Source: Candidatus Pantoea varia (GTDB lineage Bacteria; Pseudomonadota; Gammaproteobacteria; Enterobacterales; Enterobacteriaceae). From it: a stretch of 64,000 nucleotides of DNA. Below, in pieces: positions 9,330 to 18,408 of the stretch. Position 1 is the stretch's first letter. Each line of letters starts with the position of its first letter. Location of the stretch: the NCBI RefSeq assembly GCF_900115075.1, contig NZ_FOVG01000003.1, positions 1 to 64,000 of the forward strand, read 5' to 3'. The notes beneath the pieces are model-generated. The model had not been told where the DNA came from. It saw only the letters and a program-made list of their open reading frames with translations, and made no database searches. Made by a program: the position numbers and the translations under genes.

Positions 9330-9644
9330 ATGATGAACGCACAAACCTCAAAAGATCCTCTGCACGGCGTAACGCTGGAGATGCAGATAAACAGTTTAGT
9401 CGCACAGTATGGCTGGGCGGAACTGGGAAAACGGATCAATATTAACTGCTTTAAAAGCGATCCCAGCGTTAAATCGAGCCTGAAGTTTTTACGCCGAACG
9501 CCCTGGGCGCGGGCTGAAGTCGAAGCGCTCTATCTCGACTCGTTAAAAGCGCAACCGGCAACGCGTGAAGAACCGGCTGACGATGCAGATCAGGCACCTG
9601 TGGAAGATCCCTGGGGCAACTGGCGCGGTAACACGCCGGAGTAA
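9330..9644 (+). CDS. VF530-family (DUF2132) DNA-binding-like protein
   Basis: A 104-residue protein whose first 70 residues ([20 protein letters not shown], then [20 protein letters not shown]) match the VF530/DUF2132 family, small conserved proteins reported to have a DNA-binding fold. The acidic, proline-rich C-terminal tail (from about residue 75) is extra to the domain and probably disordered. ATG 9330 and ATG 9333 are adjacent candidates. A bidirectional terminator separates it from the convergent mqo gene. Confidence 0.8.
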   Translation: MMNAQTSKDPLHGVTLEMQINSLVAQYGWAELGKRININCFKSDPSVKSSLKFLRRTPWARAEVEALYLDSLKAQPATREEPADDADQAPVEDPWGNWRGNTPE

Positions 9645-9661
9645 CGCAGAAAAGTGGCAAT

Positions 9662-9700
9662 AAAAAAGCCCGCGCAGGCTAACCTGTGCGGGCTTTTTTT
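9662..9700. terminator. Bidirectional terminator between VF530 gene and mqo
   Basis: AAAAAAGCCCGCGCAGG and CCTGTGCGGGCTTTTTTT form a long stem with one mismatch around a 5-nt loop. Because the arms are A-rich on one side and T-rich on the other, it can end transcription from both convergent genes. Confidence 0.9.
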
Positions 9701-9714
9701 ACGTCAGGTCGCTG

Positions 9715-11364
9715 TTACAGCGCCATATCGTGTTTCGCTGAAGGCGCAGCCTTCTCAGGCTGTGCGGCCGGCGCGTCTGCCGTTTTGCCATCCATGTTGA
9801 TGACTGGCGGCGTGGTCAGTTGCAGAGTCGCAGCGGTCTCATTCCAGACCTGCTGCAGCAACGGCACGTTGTCATTCAGTTTCTGACCGTAGCCTGGGAT
9901 CATCTTGTGGATCTTCGCCTGCCATTCTGGTGACTTAAACTCTTCCGGGAACAGTTTCTGCATCACGCTCAGCGAGATAGGCGCTGCGGTCGATGCACCA
10001 GGAGAAGCACCCAGCAGTGCCGCCACGGTTTTCTGCTGATCGGTCACAATTTCTGTACCCAGTTTCAGCACGCCACCTTTGTCAGCATCTTTCTTGATGA
10101 TCTGAACACGCTGACCGGCCTGAATCAGTTTCCAGTCCTCTTTCTTCGCGTCCGGATAATATTCCTGCAGCGCTTTAAAGCGATCTTCATCACTCAGCAT
10201 CACCTGTCCCACCAGGTATTTCACCAGGTCGAAGTTATCCATACCGACATCGGTCATTGGCACGATGTTATGGGTGGTGGTGGTGCTCAGCAGATCAAAC
10301 AGTGAGCCATTTTTCAGGAACTTCGTTGAGAAGGTCGCGAATGGTCCAAACAGCACGACGCGTTTGCCATCCAGATAACGGGTATCCAGATGCGGAACGG
10401 ACATCGGTGGTGCACCGGTTGACGCCTGACCATAGACTTTCGCCAGGTGACGATCGGCAATCGCGCTGTTTTCAGTTACCAGGAATGACCCGCCCACCGG
10501 GAAGCCTGCATAGTTTTCTGCTTCCGGAATGCCGGTTTTCTGCAGTAATTTCAGCGCGCCGCCGCCAGCACCTATAAAGACATATTTCGCGTCAACCGCA
10601 CGCTCGTTGCCGTTTTTAGCGTCTTTGATGGTGACGTGCCAGGAGTTGTCGCCGTTACGTTTGAAATCGGTGACTTCAGATGAGGTTTCCAGACGGAAGT
10701 TATCATTCTTCTTCAGGCTGCCGATCAACTGACGGGTGATTTCACCGTAGTTAACGTCGGTGCCCACGGGCGTCCAGGTGGCAGCCACTTTCTGCTGTGG
10801 ATCACGACCTTCCATCACCAGCGGTGCCCACTGCGCAATCTGCTTGTGATCGGTAGAGAACTTCATGCCCTGGAACAGCGCGGTTTTCTGCAGCGCAGCA
10901 TAGCGTTTGGTCAGGAAGTCGACGTTGTCGCCCCAGACAAAGCTCATGTGTGGCGTTGAGTTGATGAAAGAGCGCGGATCGTGCATCACGCCCTCTTTAA
11001 CCTGTGAGCTCCAGAACTGGCGAGAAATCATGAACGCTTCGTTGATTTCCAGCGCTTTGGAGACGTCGATAGAACCGTCTTTACGCTCAGGCGTATAGTT
11101 CAGTTCCATATTGGCAGAGTGACCCGTACCGGCATTGTTCCAGCCGTTAGAGGATTCCAGTGCCACGCCGTCCAGCTTTTCAACCATGATCTGTTTCCAG
11201 CCAGGCTGCAGCTCTTCCAGCATGGTGCCCATTGAGGCGCTCATAATGCCGCCACCAATTAACAGGACGTCAGTCTTTTCTGGCGAGGTTTCAGCGTGAA
11301 GGGCTGAAGAAACTAACAAGGCCGCGAGGGAAAGGGTGGGAATAACTTTCTTTGAATTCATCAT
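9715..11364 (-). CDS. mqo: Malate:quinone oxidoreductase
   Basis: A 549-residue FAD enzyme that oxidises L-malate to oxaloacetate and passes electrons to quinone. The FAD-binding segment [15 protein letters not shown] (about residues 32-46) and the later GASPGASTA region are typical of Mqo. The N-terminus before the FAD domain is signal-like ([20 protein letters not shown]), as in several enterobacterial Mqo proteins; whether it is cleaved or only a membrane anchor cannot be told here. It is divergent from dcuS and its promoter must lie in the AT-rich region 11365-11669. Confidence 0.95.
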   Translation of the reverse strand: MMNSKKVIPTLSLAALLVSSALHAETSPEKTDVLLIGGGIMSASMGTMLEELQPGWKQIMVEKLDGVALESSNGWNNAGTGHSANMELNYTPERKDGSIDVSKALEINEAFMISRQFWSSQVKEGVMHDPRSFINSTPHMSFVWGDNVDFLTKRYAALQKTALFQGMKFSTDHKQIAQWAPLVMEGRDPQQKVAATWTPVGTDVNYGEITRQLIGSLKKNDNFRLETSSEVTDFKRNGDNSWHVTIKDAKNGNERAVDAKYVFIGAGGGALKLLQKTGIPEAENYAGFPVGGSFLVTENSAIADRHLAKVYGQASTGAPPMSVPHLDTRYLDGKRVVLFGPFATFSTKFLKNGSLFDLLSTTTTHNIVPMTDVGMDNFDLVKYLVGQVMLSDEDRFKALQEYYPDAKKEDWKLIQAGQRVQIIKKDADKGGVLKLGTEIVTDQQKTVAALLGASPGASTAAPISLSVMQKLFPEEFKSPEWQAKIHKMIPGYGQKLNDNVPLLQQVWNETAATLQLTTPPVINMDGKTADAPAAQPEKAAPSAKHDMAL

Positions 11365-11669
11365 TTTAATCTACAGCTCAGACGGTACTGGTTAAAAAAA
11401 GTCCTCAAAGTTTAAAATAATGTTATTTATGAGTTAATGTGAAAATAGTTATAAAATTAAAAATAGCAATTTAGCCTTATTTTAATTACAAAAGGCTTAC
11501 TGAATTACTCACATATTTTAACCACACATTAAGGGTGTCCTGTGAATTATACAATCCCCTAACACAAATATTGTTATGTGGCGATCGGCGCGCGCAGACC
11601 GCTAAAACTGTACTGAGGCGGTGAGTTAGCGTATGTTTCCCGGCGATCTCTCACCCGTGCTGAACACCT
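11365..11669. other. AT-rich divergent control region mqo/dcuS
   Basis: No gene seen. This 305-bp, strongly AT-rich gap must hold the promoters of both mqo and dcuS. TGTGA and TCACA half-sites occur (near 11440 and 11510) but no full CRP or FNR box was found. Confidence 0.5.
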
Positions 11670-13304
11670 ATGAAAAGCCAACCACAGAACCCACATGCCG
11701 TGACGAAACGACCCATGAAACTCAGTACACTGACCACGCTGATGATGACTGCGGTGATCTTTACCGTCCTGGTCGCTGTTCATCTGCTCTACTTCGTGCA
11801 GATTGATAACTTTGCGCAGTCGCATCTCAAAGATAAGGCGATGGCGGTGGCACGCACGCTGGCCGATTCGCCGGAAGTGCAGCGTGGTTTGCTGTTACCG
11901 GACGGCAGCAGCCTGATTCAGCCAGTGGCTGAAGCGGCGCGCAAACGCAACGGCCTGCTGTTTGTGGTGGTCACAGATATGAAAGGTATTCGTTTCTCCC
12001 ACCCGAATGTCGCGGTGATCGGCAAACATTTTGTCGGCAACGATATCTACCCCGCGCTGCGCGGACGGGAAAATGTGGCGGTGAATCATGGTGTACTGGT
12101 GGAGGCTCTGCGGGTATTTACCCCGGTCTATAACGCACAGCATCAGCAGATTGGCGTGGTGGCGATCGGCATCGCGCTGAATGATGTCGCGGCGCAGATT
12201 GCCAAAAGTCGCTGGAATATTGTCTGGACCGTGTTATTTGGCGGTCTGGTGGGCCTGCTGGGTATTCTTATTCTGGTCAGGCGACTAAAAACCATCTTAC
12301 TGGGGCTGGAGCCGCACGAAATTTCCAGCCTGTTCGAGCAGCGTCAGGCGATTCTCAATTCCATTAAAGAAGGGGTAATTGCGGTCGATGATCAGTCACG
12401 CGTCAGTCTGATTAACCACGCGGCGCAGCAATTGTTGCATGAGACCACCCGCAAAATGCCCTTAAGCGGCGATCTGATAGCCGAAGAGAGCGTGATGCAC
12501 CGCCATCAGCAGGATGCGCTGCATGCGGGCAAAGCCTGGCACGATCAGGAGGTGACGCTGGGTAACCGCATTCTGATCAGTAACACCGTGCCGGTTCGCA
12601 GTCGTGACCGCATTATTGGCGCGGTGACCACCTTCAGGGACAAGACCGAGATTAGCCAGCTGATGCAGCGTCTGGACGGCATGGTAAACTATGTAGACGC
12701 GTTACGTGAGCGGTCCCATGAGTTCATGAACAAGCTGCATGTGATTCTGGGCCTGCTGCATATGAAAAATTATGCACAGATGGAAGAGTACATCCTGAAA
12801 ACCGCCAACGCGTATCAGACGGAGATCGGTTCGCTGATGCAGAAGATTAAATCGCCGGTCATTGCCGGCTTCCTGCTCAGCAAGATTAACCGTGTGACCG
12901 ATGAAGGCCATCAGCTGATTATCGATGAAGCAAGTTTTCTGCCCGACTGCGGCAGCGAGGAGCAGAATGCTGTCCTGATCACCGTGCTGGGCAATTTAAT
13001 TGAGAATGCGCTTGAGGCGCTTGACCCGGAAACCGAAGGCGAAATTCACCTTATGCTGCATTATCAGAATGGCTGGTTAGCCTGCGAAGTGAGTGATGAC
13101 GGGCCAGGCATTGACGGCTCGCAGCTCAGCGCCATTTTTGAACGTGGCGTTTCGTCGAAAGGTGACGATCGCGGGGTCGGACTGTTTCTGGTTAAGCAGC
13201 AGACTGAAAGCCTGGGCGGCAACGTCAGTGTCGAGTCGGAACCGGGTGTATTCACCCAATTCTTAGTGCAACTTCCGTGGGAGAGAGGAATGATTACCCA
13301 ATGA
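11670..13304 (+). CDS. dcuS: C4-dicarboxylate sensor kinase DcuS
   Basis: The 544-residue membrane kinase aligns throughout with E. coli DcuS (543 aa). It has an N-terminal helix (about 21-42), a periplasmic PAS sensor, a second helix (about 185-205), a cytoplasmic PAS and a kinase core. The fumarate-binding residues of E. coli DcuS are conserved one position later: R108, H111, F121 and R148. The phosphorylated histidine is H350 in LRERSHEFMNKLH. NLIENALEAL and DDGPGI form the N and G1 boxes. ATG 11670 is kept because the RKRPMKLST N-terminus also occurs in E. coli. The stop overlaps dcuR as ATGA. Confidence 0.97.
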   Translation: MKSQPQNPHAVTKRPMKLSTLTTLMMTAVIFTVLVAVHLLYFVQIDNFAQSHLKDKAMAVARTLADSPEVQRGLLLPDGSSLIQPVAEAARKRNGLLFVVVTDMKGIRFSHPNVAVIGKHFVGNDIYPALRGRENVAVNHGVLVEALRVFTPVYNAQHQQIGVVAIGIALNDVAAQIAKSRWNIVWTVLFGGLVGLLGILILVRRLKTILLGLEPHEISSLFEQRQAILNSIKEGVIAVDDQSRVSLINHAAQQLLHETTRKMPLSGDLIAEESVMHRHQQDALHAGKAWHDQEVTLGNRILISNTVPVRSRDRIIGAVTTFRDKTEISQLMQRLDGMVNYVDALRERSHEFMNKLHVILGLLHMKNYAQMEEYILKTANAYQTEIGSLMQKIKSPVIAGFLLSKINRVTDEGHQLIIDEASFLPDCGSEEQNAVLITVLGNLIENALEALDPETEGEIHLMLHYQNGWLACEVSDDGPGIDGSQLSAIFERGVSSKGDDRGVGLFLVKQQTESLGGNVSVESEPGVFTQFLVQLPWERGMITQ

Positions 13305-14020
13305 TCAATGTGTTAGTTGTCGATGATGACGCCATGGTAGCCGAGCTGAATCGCTGCTATATCGGGCAAATCCCGGGCTTTACCTGCTGCGGCACCGCCT
13401 CAACCTTACAGCAGGCCAAGGAGCGGCTGGCGCAGGACGCGCCACAGGTTGACCTTATTCTGCTGGATATCTATATGCAGCAGGAAAACGGTCTCGACCT
13501 GCTGCCTGAGCTGCGCAGCGCAGGCCGTCCGGTCGATGTGATTATTATCTCGTCAGCCGCCGATGCCGCCACCATCAAAACCTCGCTCAACTATGGCGTG
13601 GTGGACTATCTGATCAAGCCTTTCCAGTTTGCCCGCTTTGAAGAGGCGCTGACCGGCTGGCGACAGAAAAAGTCGCTGATGGATAATCATCAGTTCTATC
13701 AGCAGTCAGACGTCGATCAGCTGTTGCATGGCAATCCGCCAGGCGCCAGCGAGCAGAAACGCCTGCCGAAAGGATTAACACCGCAGACGCTGCGAACGCT
13801 GTGCCTGTGGATCGACGCGCATCCGGGCACCGAGTTCTCTACTGATGAACTCGCAACCGAGGTGAATATCTCCCGCGTCTCCTGCCGCAAATACCTGATC
13901 TGGCTGGCGCAGATTAATATTCTGTTCACCAGCATTCATTATGGGGTCACGGGCCGTCCGGTTTACCGCTATCGCCTGCAGCCGGAGTATCACACCTTAC
14001 TCAAGCAATATTGTCAGTGA
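13301..14020 (+). CDS. dcuR: Response regulator DcuR
   Basis: A 239-residue regulator of the same length as E. coli DcuR and nearly identical in its N-terminus (MINVLVVDDDAMVAELN). It has a receiver domain with acidic pocket DDD and phosphorylation Asp in LILLDIYMQQ (about D56), and a C-terminal helix-turn-helix (STDELATEVNISRVSCRKYL). Phosphorylated by DcuS, it should activate the fumarate genes beside it. The start at 13301 overlaps the dcuS stop; an upstream non-ATG extension to 13277 is unlikely. Its 3' end overlaps the convergent apbE by 7 bp. Confidence 0.97.
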   Translation: MINVLVVDDDAMVAELNRCYIGQIPGFTCCGTASTLQQAKERLAQDAPQVDLILLDIYMQQENGLDLLPELRSAGRPVDVIIISSAADAATIKTSLNYGVVDYLIKPFQFARFEEALTGWRQKKSLMDNHQFYQQSDVDQLLHGNPPGASEQKRLPKGLTPQTLRTLCLWIDAHPGTEFSTDELATEVNISRVSCRKYLIWLAQINILFTSIHYGVTGRPVYRYRLQPEYHTLLKQYCQ

Positions 14021-14976
14021 ACCAGCCGGTAATCAGTGTCCAGTAACTGAAAGGAAAAGTGACGTTGTGACGAGCAGATCACCTGCCTGTCACGGGTCAC
14101 AAAGATCGCTTCGATGTCCGGTTTGTCGGCCAGGCAGGTAATGCCCTTTTCGACGCCCAGGCCATAGAGCAGCGTGGTATAGATGTCGCCATCCAGTGAT
14201 CGATCAGAGATCACGGTGACGCTCAGCAGCTCGTTATCCAGCGGATAACCGCTGTGCGGATCGAGGATGTGGTGATAACAGACGCCGTCCAGCTCGAAAT
14301 AACGCTCATAAATACCCGACGTCACCACCGAGCGGTTATTCACGCTAATCACCCCAATCAGCTCATTGGCCTCACCAAAAGGTTTTTTCAGGCCGATTGC
14401 CCAGCCCGCTTCTTCGGGCGGCGCCCCCACCGTCTGCACATTTCCGCCCAGATTGATCAGCGCACTGCTGATCTGCTGCTGGCGCAGGAACGCCTGGACT
14501 AAGTCGGCGATATAACCTTTGGCGATGGCACCCAGGTCAATCTCCATCCCCGGCACGGCCAGCATGACACTGCGGCTTGCGGCATCAAGGATCACCGCCT
14601 GCGGATTTGTCAGCGCTATGCGCGCCTGAAGTTCGGATTCTGAGGGGACGCTGTGGCCCTGAAAGCCGATTTTCCAGCACTTCACCAGCGGGCCGATAGC
14701 CAGATTGAACAGGCTGTCCGGCAGCAGGCTCACCGCATGCGCACAGGCAATTAAATCATATACCGGCTGGCTGACGACCACCGGGTGCTGCCCGGCCGCG
14801 TGATTAATGGCCATCACTTCAGACGCCGCACGATTCACCGTAAAGAGATTTTCCTGCTGTTTGATCAGGCGGAAAACCTGTCCGGCCAGCGTCTGGTTGT
14901 CATCGAAGAGTTTGAGCAGAATGGGCGAACCCATTAAGACGGCGGAGTAAGCATAGACACGCGCATCAGTTAACAT
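14014..14976 (-). CDS. apbE: FAD:protein FMN transferase, cytoplasmic ApbE type
   Basis: A 320-residue ApbE-family flavin transferase, which attaches FMN by a phosphoester bond to a Thr or Ser of target flavoproteins. DLGAIAKGYIAD, INLGGNVQTVG and HHILDPHSGYP are its conserved motifs. Unlike the periplasmic lipoprotein ApbE it has no signal peptide or lipobox, so it acts in the cytoplasm. The obvious client is the fumarate reductase encoded 64 bp upstream on the same strand, whose FMN_bind domain carries the target motif. The two genes form an operon. Confidence 0.92.
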   Translation of the reverse strand: MLTDARVYAYSAVLMGSPILLKLFDDNQTLAGQVFRLIKQQENLFTVNRAASEVMAINHAAGQHPVVVSQPVYDLIACAHAVSLLPDSLFNLAIGPLVKCWKIGFQGHSVPSESELQARIALTNPQAVILDAASRSVMLAVPGMEIDLGAIAKGYIADLVQAFLRQQQISSALINLGGNVQTVGAPPEEAGWAIGLKKPFGEANELIGVISVNNRSVVTSGIYERYFELDGVCYHHILDPHSGYPLDNELLSVTVISDRSLDGDIYTTLLYGLGVEKGITCLADKPDIEAIFVTRDRQVICSSQRHFSFQLLDTDYRLVH

Positions 14977-15040
14977 AGGCGACTCTGCTTTTTAGAGGGA
15001 AAGACCGGCACCCGCAGGATGCAGATGCCGGAGACTGCCG

Positions 15041-17821
15041 TTAACGTTGGGCGTAAGCGGCGGCATTACCACCGGCCAGAATACCGAAGATGATGATATC
15101 CGCAACAGCGTTACCGCCGATACGGTTCGCACCGTGGATACCGCCAACCACCTCACCACAGGCCCAGGCACCGTTAATCACCTGTTTCTGGCTGTCGAGT
15201 ACCGCTGTTGTGGTGTCGATAGTGACGCCGCCCATGGTGTGGTGAACACCCGGTGCGACACGAATCGCGTAGAACGGCGCTTCACTCAGGGGATGACGCA
15301 GCGCGGTCTGGCGACCAAAGTCTTCATCTTTCTGCATGATAACGAAGTTGTTGTAACGTGCCAGTGTCGCTTCCAGGGTGTGATGCTCACTCATGTTGAG
15401 TTTCACCGCCAGTTCCGCCACGGTTGGCGCGCTGATGACAAAGCCTTTAGCGATATATTCGTCAGCCGCTTTGTTGTTCATGCGCACCTGCTCGTCAAAC
15501 ACAATCCAGGCACTTTTCTCTGGCAGCGCGATAATCTGCGCGGAAACTTTGTCGCGGGTTTCCATTTCGTTGTAGAAACGCTCGCCCGCCTGGCTGACCA
15601 GGATAGCGCCGCCGCCTCGAATGGATTCGGAGACCAGATAAGAGGTGGTCTGCTCAACCGTTGGGTGAATCTGGATTTCGCCCATATCCACAGTACCCGC
15701 ACCAATTTTTTCCAGCATCGCAATGCCGCTGCCGGTCGCACCTTTGTGGTTGGTCGTCACGAAGCCATCGAGTTCAGGACGGTATTTCACCACCAGCTCA
15801 CGGTTCGCACTGAATCCACCGGTCGCCACAATCACGCTTTTGGCATTCAGGATACGGCTGTCGTTGTATTCATCGACCACTTTCACGCCCGCGACTGCAC
15901 CATTCTCATAGAGGATCTCGGCGACCGAGGTTTCCAGCAAAACTTCGATGTTGCGGCTGTTGATATTTTTTACCAGGCCGCTAATCAGGAAGCCACCCAC
16001 CGCTGAGCGGTCAGCCGGACGATGAGTACGGTCGATGCTCATCCCGCCGGTAATTGTAATGTCGTTAAGCTCAATGCCTTTATCCGCCAGCCACTCAATC
16101 GCCTCAGGAGCCAGGTCAACAAACTCTCGCAGTAGCACCGGATTGTTTTTGAACTGACCGCCCTTCAGCGTCTCTTCGTAGAACAGCTCTTTGCTGTCTT
16201 CGATGCCTTTGAGTTTCTGGAAGCGGGTTTCAGCGGCGTTCATGCCCACTGATGCTTTGATGGTGTTGCCGCCAATGGTCGGCATCTTCTCGATGATGAC
16301 CACGCGCGCGCCTTCATCGTGCGCCTGAATCGCCGCCGCCAGACCGGCACCGCCGCTGCCCACAATCACCACATCGTAATTCTGTGGTGCGTTAGGGTTA
16401 CCGCCTTCCTCGATCACGTGCGCTTTGCTGGAGGTGGTCATCGCGCGTGAAACCGCTTTTTTCAGCGCCTCACTCTGGGTGGTTGCACCGGTAATCGCAT
16501 CGACGTGTGGGCTGTTCGCCACCAGGATGCGGCTGCGCAGGCTTTCAAAGGTGGTCGTGAAGTCTACATCCAGCGTGTCATCCGGCACCAGTGAGATGTC
16601 GGTGATACGGTCAGTATCCAGCGTGACGTTGATTTTCAGTTTCAGCGCTTCGGCTTCGACTTTTTCCTGATAGACACCCGCTTTATATTTGCGGCCTGAT
16701 TCGCTGGTGTCGCGGATCATCGCATCAACCAGTGAGAAGCGCCACAGCGGTTCAGGAATTTGCAGCTCTTCACGTTTGTTGCTGTCGATGTAGAGTTCGA
16801 GGTGTTCGTTATTGATGATGCGATCAGCCCAGTTGGGATAGGCGATGCAGGCTTTACCAATCGCCACCAGATCGTAGCCTTTCTCCAGCGCCAGCTCCGC
16901 ATCGGCTTTGTTCACCACGCCGCCGACACCAATCACCGGCACTTTTGCCAGCTCAGGTGAACGCATCGCGACAAATTTCTCAATCAGCGGCGTCGGGTCC
17001 TGAGTATCGACAATCGACGGACGCAGCAGCTGACCCACAGAGAAGTGAACGTAGTCGAGTCCACGCGCAGCCAGTTTTTCCAGCAGATAGAGCGTGTCAT
17101 CAAAACGGATGCCGGGGACTTCGATCTCTTCCGGCGAGAAGCGATAACCGATGATGAAAGAGTTATGGGCAAAGCGCTCCGCCATCTTATGGGTGATTTC
17201 CAGCACTTCCAGCGGGAAGCGTGCGCGGTTATCGCGGCTTCCGCCCCACTTGTCATCGCGCTGGTTAGAGTTGGGTGAATAGAACTGCTGAATCAGGTAG
17301 GTGTTGGCACCATGAATTTCGACACCGTCGAAACCGGCCTTGATGGCGCGGTTCACCGCGTCACCAAATTTGGTGATCATGGTATCGACCTCTTCGGCGC
17401 TCAGCGCCAGAGGTTTGGTTGCCCCTTCACGCGGTGCCGCAATGGCGCTTGGCGCAACCGGCGTTTTCCCGCCAATCAGCTCCGGCTCGACCATGCGACC
17501 ACCGTGATAGATCTGCAGGATGGCGGTGGAGCCTTCAGATTTAATGGCGTCTGCGATGCGTTTCAGACCAGGGATTTTGTTGTCGCTGTCGATAGCAATG
17601 GCACCCGGAAATGCCGGGCCGCGGTTATCAATAAAGCAGCATTCAACGATCACGGTTCCGATGCTGCCAGCGCGTGCGCGATAGTATTCGACCAGTTCGC
17701 TGGTGACCGTTCCGTCATAAAAACCGGTACAGGTGGTCATAGGTGCCATCACCAGTCGGTTTTTTAAAACAGCGCCATTCGGCAGAGTCAGTGGATTCAG
17801 GATGGGAGTGAGAGATTTCAT
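15041..17821 (-). CDS. Three-domain NADH-dependent fumarate reductase (OYE/FMN_bind/FAD_binding_2)
   Basis: A 926-residue cytoplasmic flavoprotein in three parts. Residues 1-365 are an old-yellow-enzyme-like NADH:flavin oxidoreductase (NRLVMAPMTT, EIHGANTYLIQQFYSPN). Residues about 375-460 form an FMN_bind domain with the flavinylation motif DAITGAT (Thr447). Residues 480-925 are a fumarate reductase FAD domain (VVIVGSGGAGLAAA, MGGVTIDT, GGIHGANRIGGNA). The same order is known from the soluble NADH:fumarate reductase of Klebsiella: NADH reduces the OYE flavin, electrons pass through covalent FMN to FAD, and fumarate becomes succinate. ATG 17821 has GGAG 9 nt upstream; the TTG at 17836 would overlap that site. 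apbE lies downstream, and dcuSR presumably regulates it. Confidence 0.93.
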   Translation of the reverse strand: MKSLTPILNPLTLPNGAVLKNRLVMAPMTTCTGFYDGTVTSELVEYYRARAGSIGTVIVECCFIDNRGPAFPGAIAIDSDNKIPGLKRIADAIKSEGSTAILQIYHGGRMVEPELIGGKTPVAPSAIAAPREGATKPLALSAEEVDTMITKFGDAVNRAIKAGFDGVEIHGANTYLIQQFYSPNSNQRDDKWGGSRDNRARFPLEVLEITHKMAERFAHNSFIIGYRFSPEEIEVPGIRFDDTLYLLEKLAARGLDYVHFSVGQLLRPSIVDTQDPTPLIEKFVAMRSPELAKVPVIGVGGVVNKADAELALEKGYDLVAIGKACIAYPNWADRIINNEHLELYIDSNKREELQIPEPLWRFSLVDAMIRDTSESGRKYKAGVYQEKVEAEALKLKINVTLDTDRITDISLVPDDTLDVDFTTTFESLRSRILVANSPHVDAITGATTQSEALKKAVSRAMTTSSKAHVIEEGGNPNAPQNYDVVIVGSGGAGLAAAIQAHDEGARVVIIEKMPTIGGNTIKASVGMNAAETRFQKLKGIEDSKELFYEETLKGGQFKNNPVLLREFVDLAPEAIEWLADKGIELNDITITGGMSIDRTHRPADRSAVGGFLISGLVKNINSRNIEVLLETSVAEILYENGAVAGVKVVDEYNDSRILNAKSVIVATGGFSANRELVVKYRPELDGFVTTNHKGATGSGIAMLEKIGAGTVDMGEIQIHPTVEQTTSYLVSESIRGGGAILVSQAGERFYNEMETRDKVSAQIIALPEKSAWIVFDEQVRMNNKAADEYIAKGFVISAPTVAELAVKLNMSEHHTLEATLARYNNFVIMQKDEDFGRQTALRHPLSEAPFYAIRVAPGVHHTMGGVTIDTTTAVLDSQKQVINGAWACGEVVGGIHGANRIGGNAVADIIIFGILAGGNAAAYAQR

Positions 17822-18408
17822 TGCGATAAACTCCAAGATTTAAAAGTCTGGAAATTTTTAGCGGACGCAAATTATCGCTTAATTAAGTGGTCCGATGTCA
17901 TGAGGTTAATATACGCTTTTCTTTGCTTTCATAAGCGATAAATTTACTTTTTTAACTTTTAAACCATTTGGAGTTTTTATTTGCCGAAAGGATAAAGTGA
18001 AGTTATATTAATTGTTAACCAAGCGTTACCAAAAATCAACTAATCATTTACATAAAAAATAAATCGTTTATCATCATGTGGTTAAAGCAGGATGTCTGGT
18101 TTTTCTGAACTGATTATTTGTCGACCAGCTTCACAGAACTGTCAAAATGTCGATGCCAGAAATATAAATTAAAAATAAATGTTAAAAATGGAGAATAATG
18201 AATTAATTTCTTTGATCTGGATCAAAATCTATATTTGCAAAAATCGCATCATATTTACATGGATTTAAAAATGCAGCTCAGTAGCTAAGCAGCAGATTAA
18301 AAAATCAGTGCATCGCGGTTTATTCACACTATTAAGAATAAGAAAGAAAGTCATCAGTGAAGGTCCGGGGCGCAAATCGCATTCTTCTTAACTTGCAGAT
18401 AAAACACT
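17822..18408. promoter_or_regulatory. Large AT-rich divergent control region of the fumarate genes
   Basis: This 587-bp region between the fumarate reductase and antiporter genes is very AT-rich and contains no gene. It carries the FNR box listed separately and is the natural place for DcuR binding, whose operator I cannot define. A weaker FNR-like half-site in reverse orientation (TTGATTTTTGG) lies near 18029-18042, which could serve the leftward reductase gene. Confidence 0.6.
18212..18225 (+). promoter_or_regulatory. Perfect FNR box
   Basis: TTGATCTGGATCAA matches the FNR consensus TTGAT-N4-ATCAA at every defined base. A possible -10 (CATATT, 18250-18255) would place the transcription start about 42 bp from the centre of the box, the classical position for activation of an FNR-dependent promoter. 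This predicts anaerobic induction of the rightward antiporter-fumarase genes. Confidence 0.85.

Noticed and set aside
15047..16006. 319-codon plus-strand frame
   Set aside because: Antisense shadow of the fumarate reductase FAD domain.
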